A stretch of DNA of 64,000 nt, taken from Blastobasis lacticolella. Its lineage: Eukaryota; Arthropoda; Insecta; Lepidoptera; Blastobasidae. Shown here one piece after another: positions 44,843 through 54,712 of the stretch. The stretch spans positions 17,997,428 to 18,061,427 of the forward strand of contig LR990049.1 of NCBI GenBank assembly GCA_905147135.1. The letters are read 5' to 3'. How positions within the stretch are numbered: the first letter of the stretch is position 1; every line of letters starts with the position of its first letter. The notes under the pieces are model-generated. The model saw only the letters and a program-made list of their open reading frames with translations, did no database searches and was not told the origin of the DNA. The translations under genes were made by a program, and so were the position numbers.

Positions 44843-45405
44843 TACGTAATATAAAATAAAGTCGCTTCCCGCCGTCTGTGCCAGTGTATCTATGTACGCT
44901 AAGATCTTTAAAACTACGCAACGGACTTTAATGCGGTTATCAGCAATATTCAATTCAAAATTCAAAAATCATTTATTCAGATTTAGTTTCGACGAAACAC
45001 TTATGAACGTCACAACATAACAGTAAAATCACTTAAATGTAGATCTTAAATACCAATTTCTGCGTACAAAATTATATATAATTATCATAACAATTATTCA
45101 TAATCATCACAATGATAATGTCAATATAAAATAGTAGTTGTAATAAATAATGTCACAATTTATCGCCATTATATGTATTAATATAAATAATAATAATGAC
45201 AATGTCAATGACATAACAATGTCAAAAACTAATAAATTATTATAAATTATTTCACATTATAAATTATTCTTGTCATTAATATAGTCTGTTACACAATATG
45301 CACAATAGATAGACTAATGCAAGAGAAAGGTTTTTATGCAATAAAAAAGGTCAGGTAAGGGGTAAAGTAGGTGTAGGGTAGGGTAAGGAAGGGGTAGGAC
45401 GCCAC
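44843..45405 (-). repeat. Dispersed repeat E split by a LINE 3' end
   Basis: The E copy starts ATATAAAATAAAGTCGCTTC, continues to TTTAATGCGGTTATCAGCAA, is interrupted by 44949-45300, and resumes as GGTCAGGTAAGGGGTAAAGT, GGTGTAGGGTAGGGTAAGGA and GGACGCCACGG. The insert opens TTCAATTCAAAATTCAAAAA and contains CACTTATGAACGTCACAAC, the reverse of the jockey-like LINE 3' end at 38360-38410. Confidence 0.65.
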
Positions 45406-46305
45406 GGTTCCACTTGTTTATTATATTTATTTATTTTCTTTTCATACATGCACGTTGATTTGGGGTAGATGAGAGACGGAGAGGAAGAGATGCTCTTAGC
45501 CTGACGTCTCGGTCTTCCTCTCTGAACAATTCTATTCAACCCTTTGCCATATTTAATAATAAAATATTTATTCTCATGCCATTTCATTTATGATAAGTAA
45601 CATTAATCTAACCATTTATGTACAAATTCTACATACAACCCAATTCCACTGAAGTAACACGATCATCCGACCGAATCCGATGAATATAACATCAACGGTA
45701 TAAGCACTCGTACTTATTGTATAACAAACCGTTCAATCCCACTTCAACGGCGTTAGTTCCACCGAATTGATAAGGAATTATTTTAGGCGGTGTCCCGGGG
45801 TTTGGGGGAGAGCGGGGGAAATATTTAAGTTATTTAAAAATTATTCGTATGAAAGATGGAGTTCGAGGTTTTGTGTTTCTTGTAGTCTTTTGCGTGTTAT
45901 TGTTCCATTCAGATCCGCTGATATTCATAGCTTCATACAAAAACTCTCGGTCCACTCTTGCCATATAAAGTACAAGGCAGAAAATAAAATGTGGCTGTTT
46001 AGATTTTTCGATTCTCTGATTTCTTCTGACTGAAGTAGCACTTCCCGAAGCTTTAGAAGAATTGATATATCATCAATCTGCCAAATCTTTTATCATGTCA
46101 AGCGTACCCCGAACTTGATACATGAAAAAGTGCTGTGAAGATATCCCAAGTCCATCAGTGTGATGCCTATGAATAAAGCACACTAAAGGCAAAACACTGC
46201 AAAGACTCACTCACTGTGAGTCTGTGAAGGCACACTGCTCAATCTTATAAATATCGGGCGATACTCTCTTACTATGGATGTAAACTCATTTATAAAAAGT
46301 AATAA
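45406..46305. other. Intron DNA without a recognised feature
   Basis: No exon seen. The 88-codon frame at 45767-46033 has no supporting feature. Confidence 0.5.
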
Positions 46306-46615
46306 TCGTCTTGGTCACGCGCAAGAGGCCAGTCCGCCTTGATCATGGTTTAGGCCTTGGCAGATCAGGTAATAACAGTAGAGTGACTGACATTTGGGCT
46401 CCGTGATGCTCATGGTTATATATCCAGTCGCCTGAATATGCAGGTTTCGTCATGATCCGTAGGAGTATGTCACCGTAGGAGTATCAGTTCCGCGTTTAAG
46501 TAATGTACGTAATTCAGAAAAAATCATTGGTACATGGCAGCACTGGGATCGAACCCGCGTACCTCTCGTTTCGAGTCCGGCCCGCTAGTCATTAGACAAG
46601 CTAGCCACCAACGCT
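46306..46615 (-). repeat. SINE A, diverged full-length copy
   Basis: GGCCTTGGCAGATCAGGTAA, CCAGTCGCCTGAATATGCAG, GCACTGGGATCGAACCCGCG (box B) and AAGCTAGCCACCAACGCT. More diverged than the other copies, with small deletions. Confidence 0.82.
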
Positions 46616-47167
46616 CTATCTATTGTCAATACAGTTTTATTTGAATTTGGTAACTATTTTAGCCCAATCGCCACTCCCGACGCCGCCAAATCCCGTACCC
46701 TGCACCATATCCGGACACGGTCCCTGGAGATCTATGCGACTAGCCCGAACAGATTATGCAAATGTCCGGACCTCGATATTCGACCCGGACGGTGGGCCGC
46801 TATGTAAATTCAAGCCTCTAATTCGAGACTCTAATTACCACAGGCGTTTGTTGCCGCTTCGGCCATTCGGCTAGACGACAGTGGGTCTAGATCGTTAGCC
46901 ACTGCGTTCTGAGAATACCAGGCGATACTATTGTAATATTCCGGTCGCCGCTGGTTAGGTTTGGAAATGAAATAACATTTACTGATGTCAAATGTCAAAC
47001 GCCGTGACAAATCGTCACGGCGTTTGGATTCATATCATATTTTATTAAATATGCCTCAGACAATCACCTGGTATTCGATTTCGTATTAACGAGCCTTAAG
47101 GCTGTGGAGTAACGATGAGAGAGATGGGGAGAATGATTTATCATCCTCATTTTCACAGAAAGTTAGA
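46616..47167. other. GC-richer, apparently unique intron segment with a perfect hairpin
   Basis: 46640-46880 is balanced in base composition and unlike any repeat here; it contains GATTATGCAAATGTCC, an octamer-like site. 46996-47026 is a perfect hairpin (CAAACGCCGTGAC, 5-nt loop, GTCACGGCGTTTG). No open frame with matching splice phases. Confidence 0.5.
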
Positions 47168-47348
47168 CCATGTGGTGTTCGACAGAGTACAATAGCGCTA
47201 ACCCACTCGTGGGTGTCGTGTCGTACAAGGCGACTAATATTTTAGAGCCAAAAAAGCTAAGAGTGTCCGGTAGGCTAGAAAATGGGCAGCAGCGTTTTCC
47301 ATAGTTATAATGTAAAACACTGCGATCTTCAACCCGCCTGCCAAACGT
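47168..47348 (-). repeat. Dispersed repeat D, copy 5
   Basis: CATGTGGTGTTCGACAGAGT, GTGGGTGTCGTGTCGTACAA, GGGCAGCAGCGTTTTCCATA and GCGATCTTCAACCCGCCTGC. Confidence 0.8.
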
Positions 47349-47584
47349 GATAATTATGATGATTTCCACAGTAACAAATACTACCAGGTCTAATGAGAAT
47401 ATTACTATGAACATCGCGGATTGAGCTGAATACTCAGAATGTCTATCTGGTCCGCTTATTCTATGGCTAACCAACATAGCTTTTTTTGAGCTTTCTGGCT
47501 CGAGATGACAGGCTCTAGATCGTTTTCTACTAAGTGTTTAGTTAATTGTATACGTGGTTTCCGTTAAAATTCTAGAAGCCAGGT

Positions 47585-47760
47585 TATTTGATATTTATTT
47601 ATTTTTATTTAATAGTTTATTGTGCACAAGAAATAAATAGTGATAAACAAACAAAATAATAAATGGCACAACAGGCGCTACTTAGTTCTAAAATAAATCT
47701 CTTCCAAAATACCTTCGGAAGTGTAATGTGATCACGAGACGCTAAGACGCAAAGCTAATT
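47585..47760 (-). repeat. Dispersed repeat F, copy 2
   Basis: Matches 622-790: AGTTTATTGTGCACAAGAAA, AATGGCACAACAGGCGCTAC, TCTCTTCCAAAATACC and TTCGGAAGTGTAATGTGATC. Confidence 0.65.
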
Positions 47761-49648
47761 AGGATAATAATTAAAAAGGAATTCTAAATCACTTCTTATA
47801 CATTTAAGTGTTATAGATCTTTCAAGTAATATTTCAATGAAACAAAAAGTGTAAATCTGTTGGGAATAAAATAAATAAATAAAAATAAAAATATCATAGT
47901 CATCGCGCCGCTAGCTGCTAAACGTCAGTCACGCACATTCGCAACACAAAAAATATTTTACCGAGAATAAGACTAGGCGCTAATATGGTAAAATATACAG
48001 GCTCACGTACGTTGGTATTTTGACGGTACGATATTTACATTGCTTGTTCGGGAAACGCATAAACAGCCGAAGTGGGTAGTCGTCAGACACTCCCGTCTTG
48101 TTAGCTATGTGTTTTGACGACAGACTTACTTCGACGTATGTTTATCTTGGAGATTGTACCCGGTTTCCCTTTTCCGTTCCTTTGAATTTCTTTCGTGGTG
48201 AATCTAGTAATTACTTTTGTCGCTTCCACCGCTTTTGGGGGAAGGCATAGGGGAAGGGAAATGCCTTGGTTACGATTTTTATCTATATCCATTTTTCCGT
48301 TCCAATCAACTAGAAAATCATCAAAGATTTTCTTCCTTAACCGTTCAACAATTCGGTTTATCAAATATATTTTTCTTCTTTATCAGTTCTTCTACCGTTC
48401 CTCCTATCTTATAGGCACATTTTTTTATTGCCTAGAGCGGCACACGGATGATCGGTCTACCTGATAGAAAGTGGCCACCGTCGTCCAGGACATCTGCAAT
48501 CTATGGAGAGCGGACACGGTGCCGCCCTTTGAGGTGTGTTTGTGGCGTTTGCGTGTAACATGAATGTCGTCCAGCAGTGCCTCGTTTTTTACTTGGTTTT
48601 TTAAATCACGCCTGTGAAGGTAACCATTATTTCACTACGGTCCTAAACTCTTTTCGCTTCTTCCTCTCTTCTTTGTCGTATCGCTCTTGGCAGAGTGGTA
48701 GTGGTCATTACTGGTTCGTGGCTCGTTTCACATTCATCAATATGTTGAGGTAATTTATAAACAATTAAATTGGTATACTACAGGCAGGCCGCAGCTTGTT
48801 TGCCACCATAGTGGTATAAAAAAAATCTACCCAATGAAAACTGATCGTATTTTCGGCAATTGTATCCGGTTATTATCGTTTCAGTTCACCACTATTTATT
48901 GGCCGATTGGGCAATAATGAGCAATTATTTGTGGTTAATAATGTTATATTACTCATTTTCAGACCACTAATAATTTCTGCAATACAGGCAGAATGCATTT
49001 TCAAACCGAATTTTCATATCAAATAACAAAGCTTTCAGAAATACAATTCGTTATGTATACTTATATTATGAACATATGTTTGTTTCAAACTAAACTCGCG
49101 TTTTTTACACATATTATTGTAATAGACGGGTCTTACAAGCGACGTACCTTTTCGATTTGTTTTCCCGACGATTCGGAAGGGTTACACCCACCGTGGTCAC
49201 GAGACGACTGCCGTGGAGAGGTGACAGATGCGGTGATGTGCTGGTAGACTCCTATCCTCACATAGAATTGTCAATTTGTTGTTGATTCTGAACTGCACGG
49301 CACACAACACTCACGATGTCCACGGATACGTCCGACGAAAAGGTACGTCGCCTATAAGTCCCATCAAATATAATAATAATATTAATTAATAATAATAATT
49401 AGTAGTTATTTAATTGATTATATGTAATGTGTATAAACTCAAAAACAACTGAATCAATTTTAATAATTATTTCGCCTAGAAAGCTACATTATTTAGAAGC
49501 AACATTTAGGCTACTTCATTTCCGAAATTCCCACGGGATCACAAGGTGTCGGGGACTCTAATTGCACTCGTTCAAAGCTGGGTAAGTCGCTGGTCAAGTA
49601 TACATTTCATTTTCATGGTTTCATTGGTGACTGGCGACCCGCAAAAAC
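47761..49648. other. Intron DNA with scattered repeat scraps
   Basis: 48445-48540 (GATCGGTCTACCTGATAGAA, AGTGGCCACCGTCGTCCAGG, GGACACGGTGCCGCCCTTTG) matches 62695-62795 (repeat G). 48781-48826 (CTTGTTTGCCACCATAGTGG, TATAAAAAAAATC) is the tail of the 119-430 LINE. No exon seen. Confidence 0.5.
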
Positions 49649-49980
49649 TTACCGATTACGGTGAGGGGAAAACATCTTCTTCATCATCTCGATGAAACCT
49701 GCAGTTTCAGGTGTTTGAATATGGAACTCGATCTAATATGGTCTGTAGGCCTAGCACAAGTTGCTCTCGCGCGCGATAAGCGAGAAAAAGCGCGACATAT
49801 GTATTGCTATCTCTTTCGTCTTAGTATTGAGAGAAAGAGACAAACGCTCTCTCGCGGCGCGAGCTTTGTCGCGGACACACTTGTGCTAGGGCCACAGGTT
49901 CCCCTATAACAGGGTCACGGAGGTCAGACGGCAGTCGCTCCAATACAATTACAAATTGCCTGATGATGATGAAAGTAATA
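49649..49980 (+). repeat. SINE A split by an inverted-repeat element
   Basis: The left part is GATTACGGTGAGGGGAAAAC, CTCGATGAAACCTGCAGTTT, CTCGATCTAATATGGT. The CTAGCACAA element occupies 49748-49893. The SINE resumes as ACAGGTTCCCCTATAACAGG, GTCACGGAGGTCAGACGGCA and ends with a GATGATGATGAAAG tail. The tRNA head is absent and the end block is deleted. Confidence 0.82.
49748..49893. repeat. CTAGCACAA inverted-repeat element, copy 2
   Basis: 146 bp with ends GGCCTAGCACAAGT and ACTTGTGCTAGGGCC; inside are GCGCGATAAGCGAG, TCTTAGTATTGAGAGAAAGA and CTCTCGCGGCGCGAG. It is inverted relative to copy 1 at 42618 and lies inside a SINE A copy. Confidence 0.85.
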
Positions 49981-50219
49981 ATAATTTTATGTTTTAATCA
50001 ATAATTATTTATGTTTAACAAACACAGATTCCATTGCCAATTTGATTATGTATTTGGTATAACAAACGGCTTACTCTAACAATTGCTGATTGTGTATATG
50101 GAATACAATCTCTGTCACATCCCGCATAGGTCCATAATAGTCACAGTGACCGCAAGCTGCACCATAAAGACCTTTGACCACCCTATTAGTTTAGGGTAGT
50201 GGTTCTCAAGCAGTGAGGA

Positions 50220-50600
50220 TGTTTAAATGTAACTTTAATGTGGTTTATGGAAAACGCAAAAGGTGTGTTCCTGTCAATGTACATTACCTACTTCGAGATG
50301 TTATTTATAATTTATGTACCTACCTATGACGTTCATAGTTTTATTTTATAACCTAAATGAATAAAATTATTTGAATTGAATTGAATCTTAGCTTGTGAAA
50401 CTTGAAACTTTTGAAAGGGTAGCCTTATGGAATGCAGGCGTAAGGACTAACCCTTTTAATTTATTGAATTTAAATACGTGAATTGGAAATAACTACATAC
50501 ATACATAGAGCTTACGTCTCTGTCCCACATGTGGAATAGACAGAGACTATGTCCTGACACGAGTTGTGTCTGACCTAGCCTCAAAACGTTGTAAATAAAT
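50220..50600. mobile_element. Two LINE 3' ends
   Basis: 50220-50397 (+) ends CTATGACGTTCATAG, AATGAATAAAATTATTTGAA and a TTGAA repeat, like 38360-38430. 50495-50600 (minus) has ACATACATACATAGAGCTTA, CGTCTCTGTCCCACATGTGG, the reverse of the tail at 54085-54140 (CCCACCTGTGGGACTCAGGC, ATGTATGTATG). Confidence 0.6.
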
Positions 50601-51119
50601 ACTAATCTGTTTTGATAAATTATGACATCTAGCAGACACCATGTATTATCTGTCAACATTATTCAAAGAACCAATTAAATATTGTAAGAAATTACCTGTT
50701 TTACGGTGGTACCCAACCCAATGTGCACAATGGGCATGGGCAAGCAACATCTGGGTGATAAACCAAATCAATTTTTTATCAAAAACTCCCTTCCTAATAA
50801 CCCAAAGTTTGAGACGCACTGACCCACTTAGAGGTCGCCTTGTGGTCGTCCGGTGGGAATACAAGGAAATGAATGGGGTTGCTCAGATTCCCTGCCGGAA
50901 GTACACAATGGCTAGCACCCAACAGTACCTATAAAGGCTGTAGTGGTCTGCTGAGCGTGATTAAAGTTCGTTGTTCCGGGGTCGGACTTTATAAAAGTTG
51001 TGGTTTGGAACCCTGGTAGACAGACTAGACTAGTAGATGGCTAGCATGGTTTAAACTCACGGCTCATATTAGTAACATCTTCGTTTGAAATATTGTAATT
51101 TATTTGTATTGGATGGAGT
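50601..51119. other. Unassigned intron DNA
   Basis: Two overlapping open frames on opposite strands (50641-50934 and 50646-50864) cover this stretch but show no motif and no usable splice phase. Confidence 0.4.
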
Positions 51120-51290
51120 TAGGCGGACCCTGGGCCATCGCGTGCCGCGCGAGGGCGCAACCGGGACATAACGCCGAGATTATGATTTTGATGATTCTTT
51201 TAGTTGAATACTAACCGATGATCTTACGGTGAGGGAAAACATCGTGATGAAGCCTGCACATTCAGGCGACTTAGGGCCAACGCTAAAAGT
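51120..51290 (+). repeat. Two SINE A pieces in wrong order
   Basis: 51120-51192 is a SINE A 3' end (GGCGGACCCTGGGCCATCGC, CAACCGGGACATAACGCCGA, GATTATGATTTTGATGAT). It is followed at once by the middle of a SINE A (TTAGTTGAATACTAACCGAT, ACATCGTGATGAAGCCTGCA, CATTCAGGCGACT). Confidence 0.75.
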
Positions 51291-51786
51291 CGCGCGGGTG
51301 CACGGAACGGGCGTCCGCTCCGGACGTCCGACGCGGGCCTGCGGCACGCTCAGGGCTCCGGCTACGTGCGCCCGCCTCATGTCGCGCGGTTAATACAATT
51401 TTGGCCTCAAGCGTGTACAGACTACAATTGTTCCGATCCGAACTGCCATAATGGATTATTTGCTAATTTATTATTTGTCAATAAAAACTACCGAGCCTGC
51501 CCCCCGCCACCTGTGTCAAAACCCGCCGCACGCGCCCGCTCTAAATATTTTTATATCTATATATTTTGCTCATACATTTTTACGAAACTCCTATATGTAT
51601 ATCCTAATAACTAATTTTAAAATCTTCAATAGAAACAATGTAAATTGAAGTATGTTCTCTGTCTGTGCCAACCGAATTAATAAGATATTCCAATCGTTAT
51701 TTATTCAGTTCTCCTATAATTAATACCTTGTTGATCTAAACGGGCAAAGGATATCCCATTGTATTTCGGATGATTGTTCGAATAAA
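51291..51786. other. GC-rich patch followed by AT-rich DNA
   Basis: 51285-51390 is strongly GC-rich (GGGCGTCCGCTCCGGACGTC, GCGGGCCTGCGGCACGC) and contains a local palindrome. No gene; class unknown. Confidence 0.4.
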
Positions 51787-51970
51787 ATGCTAGCGACCCA
51801 CCCTAGCCTTGCACGGGTATTATCGAGTTTTCTCTATTATATTATGCATGTATTATGATTATTTTAAAACTGCATCGAAATCCGTTGCATGGTTTAGGAT
51901 TATTTGGCGGAAATATCTACAGACAGACAGATACAGACGCGGCAAGTGACTTCATTTTATACTATGTATA
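51787..51970 (+). repeat. Dispersed element related to 38462-38680
   Basis: ACCCACCCTAGCCTTGCACG, ACTGCATCGAAATCCGTTGC, ACAGACAGACAGATACAGAC and GACTTCATTTTATACTATGT. Confidence 0.65.
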
Positions 51971-52154
51971 TATGTATATATTTCTGTATTTTAAATGGTA
52001 TTTCATCACGATCGTACTACTAGCTCTCTCTAGCGTCAGATGAAGCTCTGATTGTATTTTGTCAAATGTAGTAGACATAGATCTGCCATACATTATCAGG
52101 GATATATATATGTGATTGATGTGATGATTCTGGAACCTAGGTTTACCCGGGTTT

Positions 52155-52235
52155 ACTTAGAAAAACCAAATCCTGAATTATGGTCAAGGCGGACCCGAGG
52201 CTCTCGCGTGCGCGAACAAAACCGGGACATAATGA
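52155..52235 (+). repeat. SINE A 3' end fragment
   Basis: AAATCCTGAATTATGGTCAA, GGCGGACCCGAGGCTCTCGC, AACCGGGACATAATGATGAG. Confidence 0.75.
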
Positions 52236-52990
52236 TGAGGCACGATATTTTGTTTAAGGCACTAAGTGATTCTTATTCTTATAACGCCAAGATTATTTAT
52301 GTTATCAGTAATTTACCTAAGTTTAACATGTTTTTTGGAACATGTCATTTATAATTTCAATTTTAATTTCTTAGGTGTATACGTATTATCTCAGTCATAA
52401 CTATACGAATTATCTCAATCAAAAATATTTAAAGTAGCTACGTGTGGCTATGCTTAGGAAATCTATTAACTCTTTATGTTGTATATTTTGAGCAAAACTA
52501 AAGCTATCAATGCACTTAATTCTCAATTTCTCTAATTATTCTAAGCCATACCCAGCAAGCTTATACCATACCAGCATTGTTGAGTATGAATAAATCCCGA
52601 ATTAAAATTCATATCAAATATTATTCGGACTTTACCCAAAATCCTTGGCTATAATAAATCAAAGGAAACCCGGTTAAACCTAGGTTTACTCAATAGCATT
52701 ACCCGTACCATTTACATATATTACTTTTCAATACTGTAATTGATTTTGGCACTGGAACTGATAAACGGAATGGGCGATTGAAAAAGGCATTATATTTTTA
52801 CGCTGCGTAGGCTTAGGCAATAAATTCAGACATAGCAATAAAACGAATGTATGTACACAAACAACCCTTTGTTTATGGAGCCTACATATTCTGTGTATTC
52901 TAATGTAATAGCCTTGTATAATGGTGTGGCGTACAACAAAATTTGATTATGAAAATAGAATATGTCTACTTCATTTCCTGAGCGATTCAT
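52236..52990. other. Intron DNA without a recognised feature
   Basis: AT-rich and without exon-like frames. Confidence 0.5.
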
Positions 52991-53082
52991 GACTTCGTGG
53001 TTCAGTTGCTTAACATGCCGCGCAGAGGTCCCAGGTTCGATTCCTGGTAGAGCAGAAATTGAAATGATGAATTTTAATGGAT
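52991..53082 (+). repeat. SINE B, tRNA-like head
   Basis: GACTTCGTGGTTCAGTTGCT, AACATGCCGCGCAGAGGTCC, CAGGTTCGATTCCTGG (good box B), GCAGAAATTGAAATGATGAA. The later part is absent. Confidence 0.78.
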
Positions 53083-53329
53083 CATAGAATAAAGTACTCT
53101 TTAGGTTGAGGCGTTCCAGCTGACCATACTTGAGTGTCGATTAGGTATATGCCATTCGTCAAAATGAACAAAATTGATCAATCATAGAGACGTATTGAAC
53201 GCAGTGCATTCACTTAGCAGAGGAGCACTGTGAGATCGTATCATAGAGGACATGTTTTTTTATATCCAAGAACATATAGTAATGCTACTTAGACAAGTAT
53301 TGTTTATGAATACAGGTGTAAAACGAAAA

Positions 53330-53778
53330 GCACATTTTATTTACAATTAGAAATAAAATTAAACACTAATACTAAAATATTATATATTAAAAAAATCATC
53401 CACACCGTTGTCCCGCGGAATGGTGCCCAGAAAGCTAGCTGCGTTGCCTCGTTGGATAGCAATACTTATCCTCTGTCCGAGGAACGCGCCAGCTCTCCGG
53501 TCACCTGTGGTGTCAATCAGCTTTTTGCTTAAGACTTTAAAAAGCTTTAAAGCATCAGGGCCCCACGGTCCCAACGTCTCAACCCCAAACGACTGAAATA
53601 TGAAGTCCTGGGCTAGGCTTTCATATTTCCTACGTTTGAGGTCCTCAGCAGCAGAGGCCGCAGCTCTAGCGCTGCGGGCGGTAGAGGTTACATGGGACGG
53701 CGCCAGAGTGTTCACGCAAGTAGCGTCCCACACCAGCGCCCTCCCACGTTTCCAAGCAATGAGCGTCATGCCGGTGTA
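53330..53778 (-). mobile_element. LINE C-terminal fragment ending ~25 nt before the exon 3 acceptor
   Basis: The minus-strand frame 53769-53380 (129 residues, no internal stop) reads MTLIAWKRGRALVWDATCVN, TLAPSHVTSTARSARAAASA, with GVETLGPWGPDALKLFKVLS and RISIAIQRGNAASFLGTIPR. I recognise the GMTL-PW-G+-LVWD, ETLGPWG and RIS-AIQRGNAA-LGT set as the C-terminal region of a non-LTR element polyprotein widespread in invertebrates. Clade unknown; RT core missing. The 3' end is A/T-rich (53330-53390). The frame being open suggests limited age or chance. Confidence 0.75.
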
Positions 53779-53803
53779 AATATGTTACTTTTGTTTGTTA
53801 CAG

Positions 53804-53927
53804 AGGCACGAGCGGCATCGACATTGATCTTCGGAGAGTAGACATTGACCAGTGTCCGATAAAAAGTGGCTCGACACAGCTGAACATCTTCGCCGGTACC
53901 GACAAGTGCAAGAAGACCACGACCGAG
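53804..53927 (+). CDS. Gpr158-like: GPR158/GPR179-like receptor, end-of-Cache/stalk exon (third in window)
   Basis: 124 nt after TTTTGTTTGTTACAG and before GTAGGACC; entry phase 2, exit phase 0. It encodes K-GTSGIDIDLRRVDIDQCPIK, SGSTQLNIFAGTDKCKKTTT-E. GTSGIDIDLRRVDIDQC closes the Cache domain in this receptor family, as I recall it. The two Cys residues that follow begin the Cys-rich, EGF-like stalk that links the ectodomain to the seven helices. The remaining stalk, the transmembrane bundle and the cytoplasmic tail must lie beyond 64000, since none of the following 10 kb shows a candidate exon. The donor is weaker than the first two (GAG|GTAGGA against GTAAGT). Confidence 0.85.
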
Positions 53928-53989
53928 GTAGGACCATCTAAAAGTGCTGTTCTATCCAGTAGGTTTATTTTCTAGAATCAATATAAAGC

Positions 53990-54150
53990 TGGGGTCCGAA
54001 GTGGTAAGAATAAAAGGATATGTATGAAAAGAGTTGTGGATGTATGCGAGGCTAGGGAATTGTGTCAGGACAGAGCAAAGTGGCGGTCCATATTCTCTGC
54101 CTACCCCACCTGTGGGACTCAGGCGTGAGCTTTATGTATGTATGTAATAT
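53990..54150 (+). mobile_element. LINE 3' end
   Basis: The + frame includes DRAKWRSIFSAYPTCGTQA and a stop (near 54076-54128), a typical end of a non-LTR polyprotein, then GAGCTTTATGTATGTATGTA. A reversed relative lies at 50495-50600. Confidence 0.65.
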
Positions 54151-54334
54151 AAAGTTATCCGATATTCATTATTGTATCAACTACAATCTGTATGTCAATG
54201 AGTAGACCATCCGCATGTCATTACATATACAGGAAGGATTGTTCTCACTTGTTCGAGTGGCATTGTTCCGATGGAACAAGTGAAATTTCCACATTACTTA
54301 AATTCGTTTATAATTTGGCCATATAATTTGGCCA

Positions 54335-54712
54335 GCGCTGACGAAACACGTTCGCGAACTCCACACCAACGAAATAAAAATGCTGCGGTGGATGTGCGGA
54401 GTTACGCGACTCGGTCGAGTACGTAACGAGTACATCCGTGACAGCCTTGGCGTGAGGGATATCGCAGATAAGATCGAGGAGGCTCGTGTGCGCTGGTTTG
54501 GTCACGTGTTGCGTAAGCCTCAGGGATACAGGTGGAAAATAGGTGCATGAATCTGCCGGTATCAGGAAACAGGGCCCCGTGGGAGACCTAAGAAGCGATG
54601 CCAACGGCTTACGACGAGAGGATGCTGAAGACCGGGCAAAGTGGAGAAGATTGAGTAGGAAAGCGGACTCTGGCAGAGGCCGGGATAAGCGCTAGGACGA
54701 TGATGATGATGA
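54335..54712 (+). mobile_element. RTE-like LINE C-terminus, frameshifted
   Basis: Peptides MLRWMCGVTRLGRVRNEYIR and DSLGVRDIADKIEEARVRWF-GHVLRKPQG are diagnostic of RTE-like reverse transcriptase C-termini (LRW-CG-TR-DRVRNE, I-EKI-E-RL-W-GHV-R). A frame break follows, then remnants of RGPRGRPKKR and RAEDAEDRAKWR in other frames. It ends GGACGATGATGATGATGAC. Same family as 11046, 21241 and 22075. Confidence 0.85.

Larger units (their letters stand above)
36099..53803 (+). other. Receptor intron (17.7 kb), phase 2
   Basis: From GTAAGTTTC at 36099 to TTTTGTTTGTTACAG at 53803. The AA left on exon 2 joins A of exon 3 to restore Lys, giving YFFK-GTSGIDID. The intron contains LINE, SINE and inverted-repeat elements, listed separately; no further exon-like frame with matching phases is seen. 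Confidence 0.8.

Noticed and set aside
50641..50934. 97-codon + frame overlapping a 72-codon minus frame
   Set aside because: Two overlapping open frames on opposite strands without motif are best explained by a low stop density by chance or by a decayed repeat.
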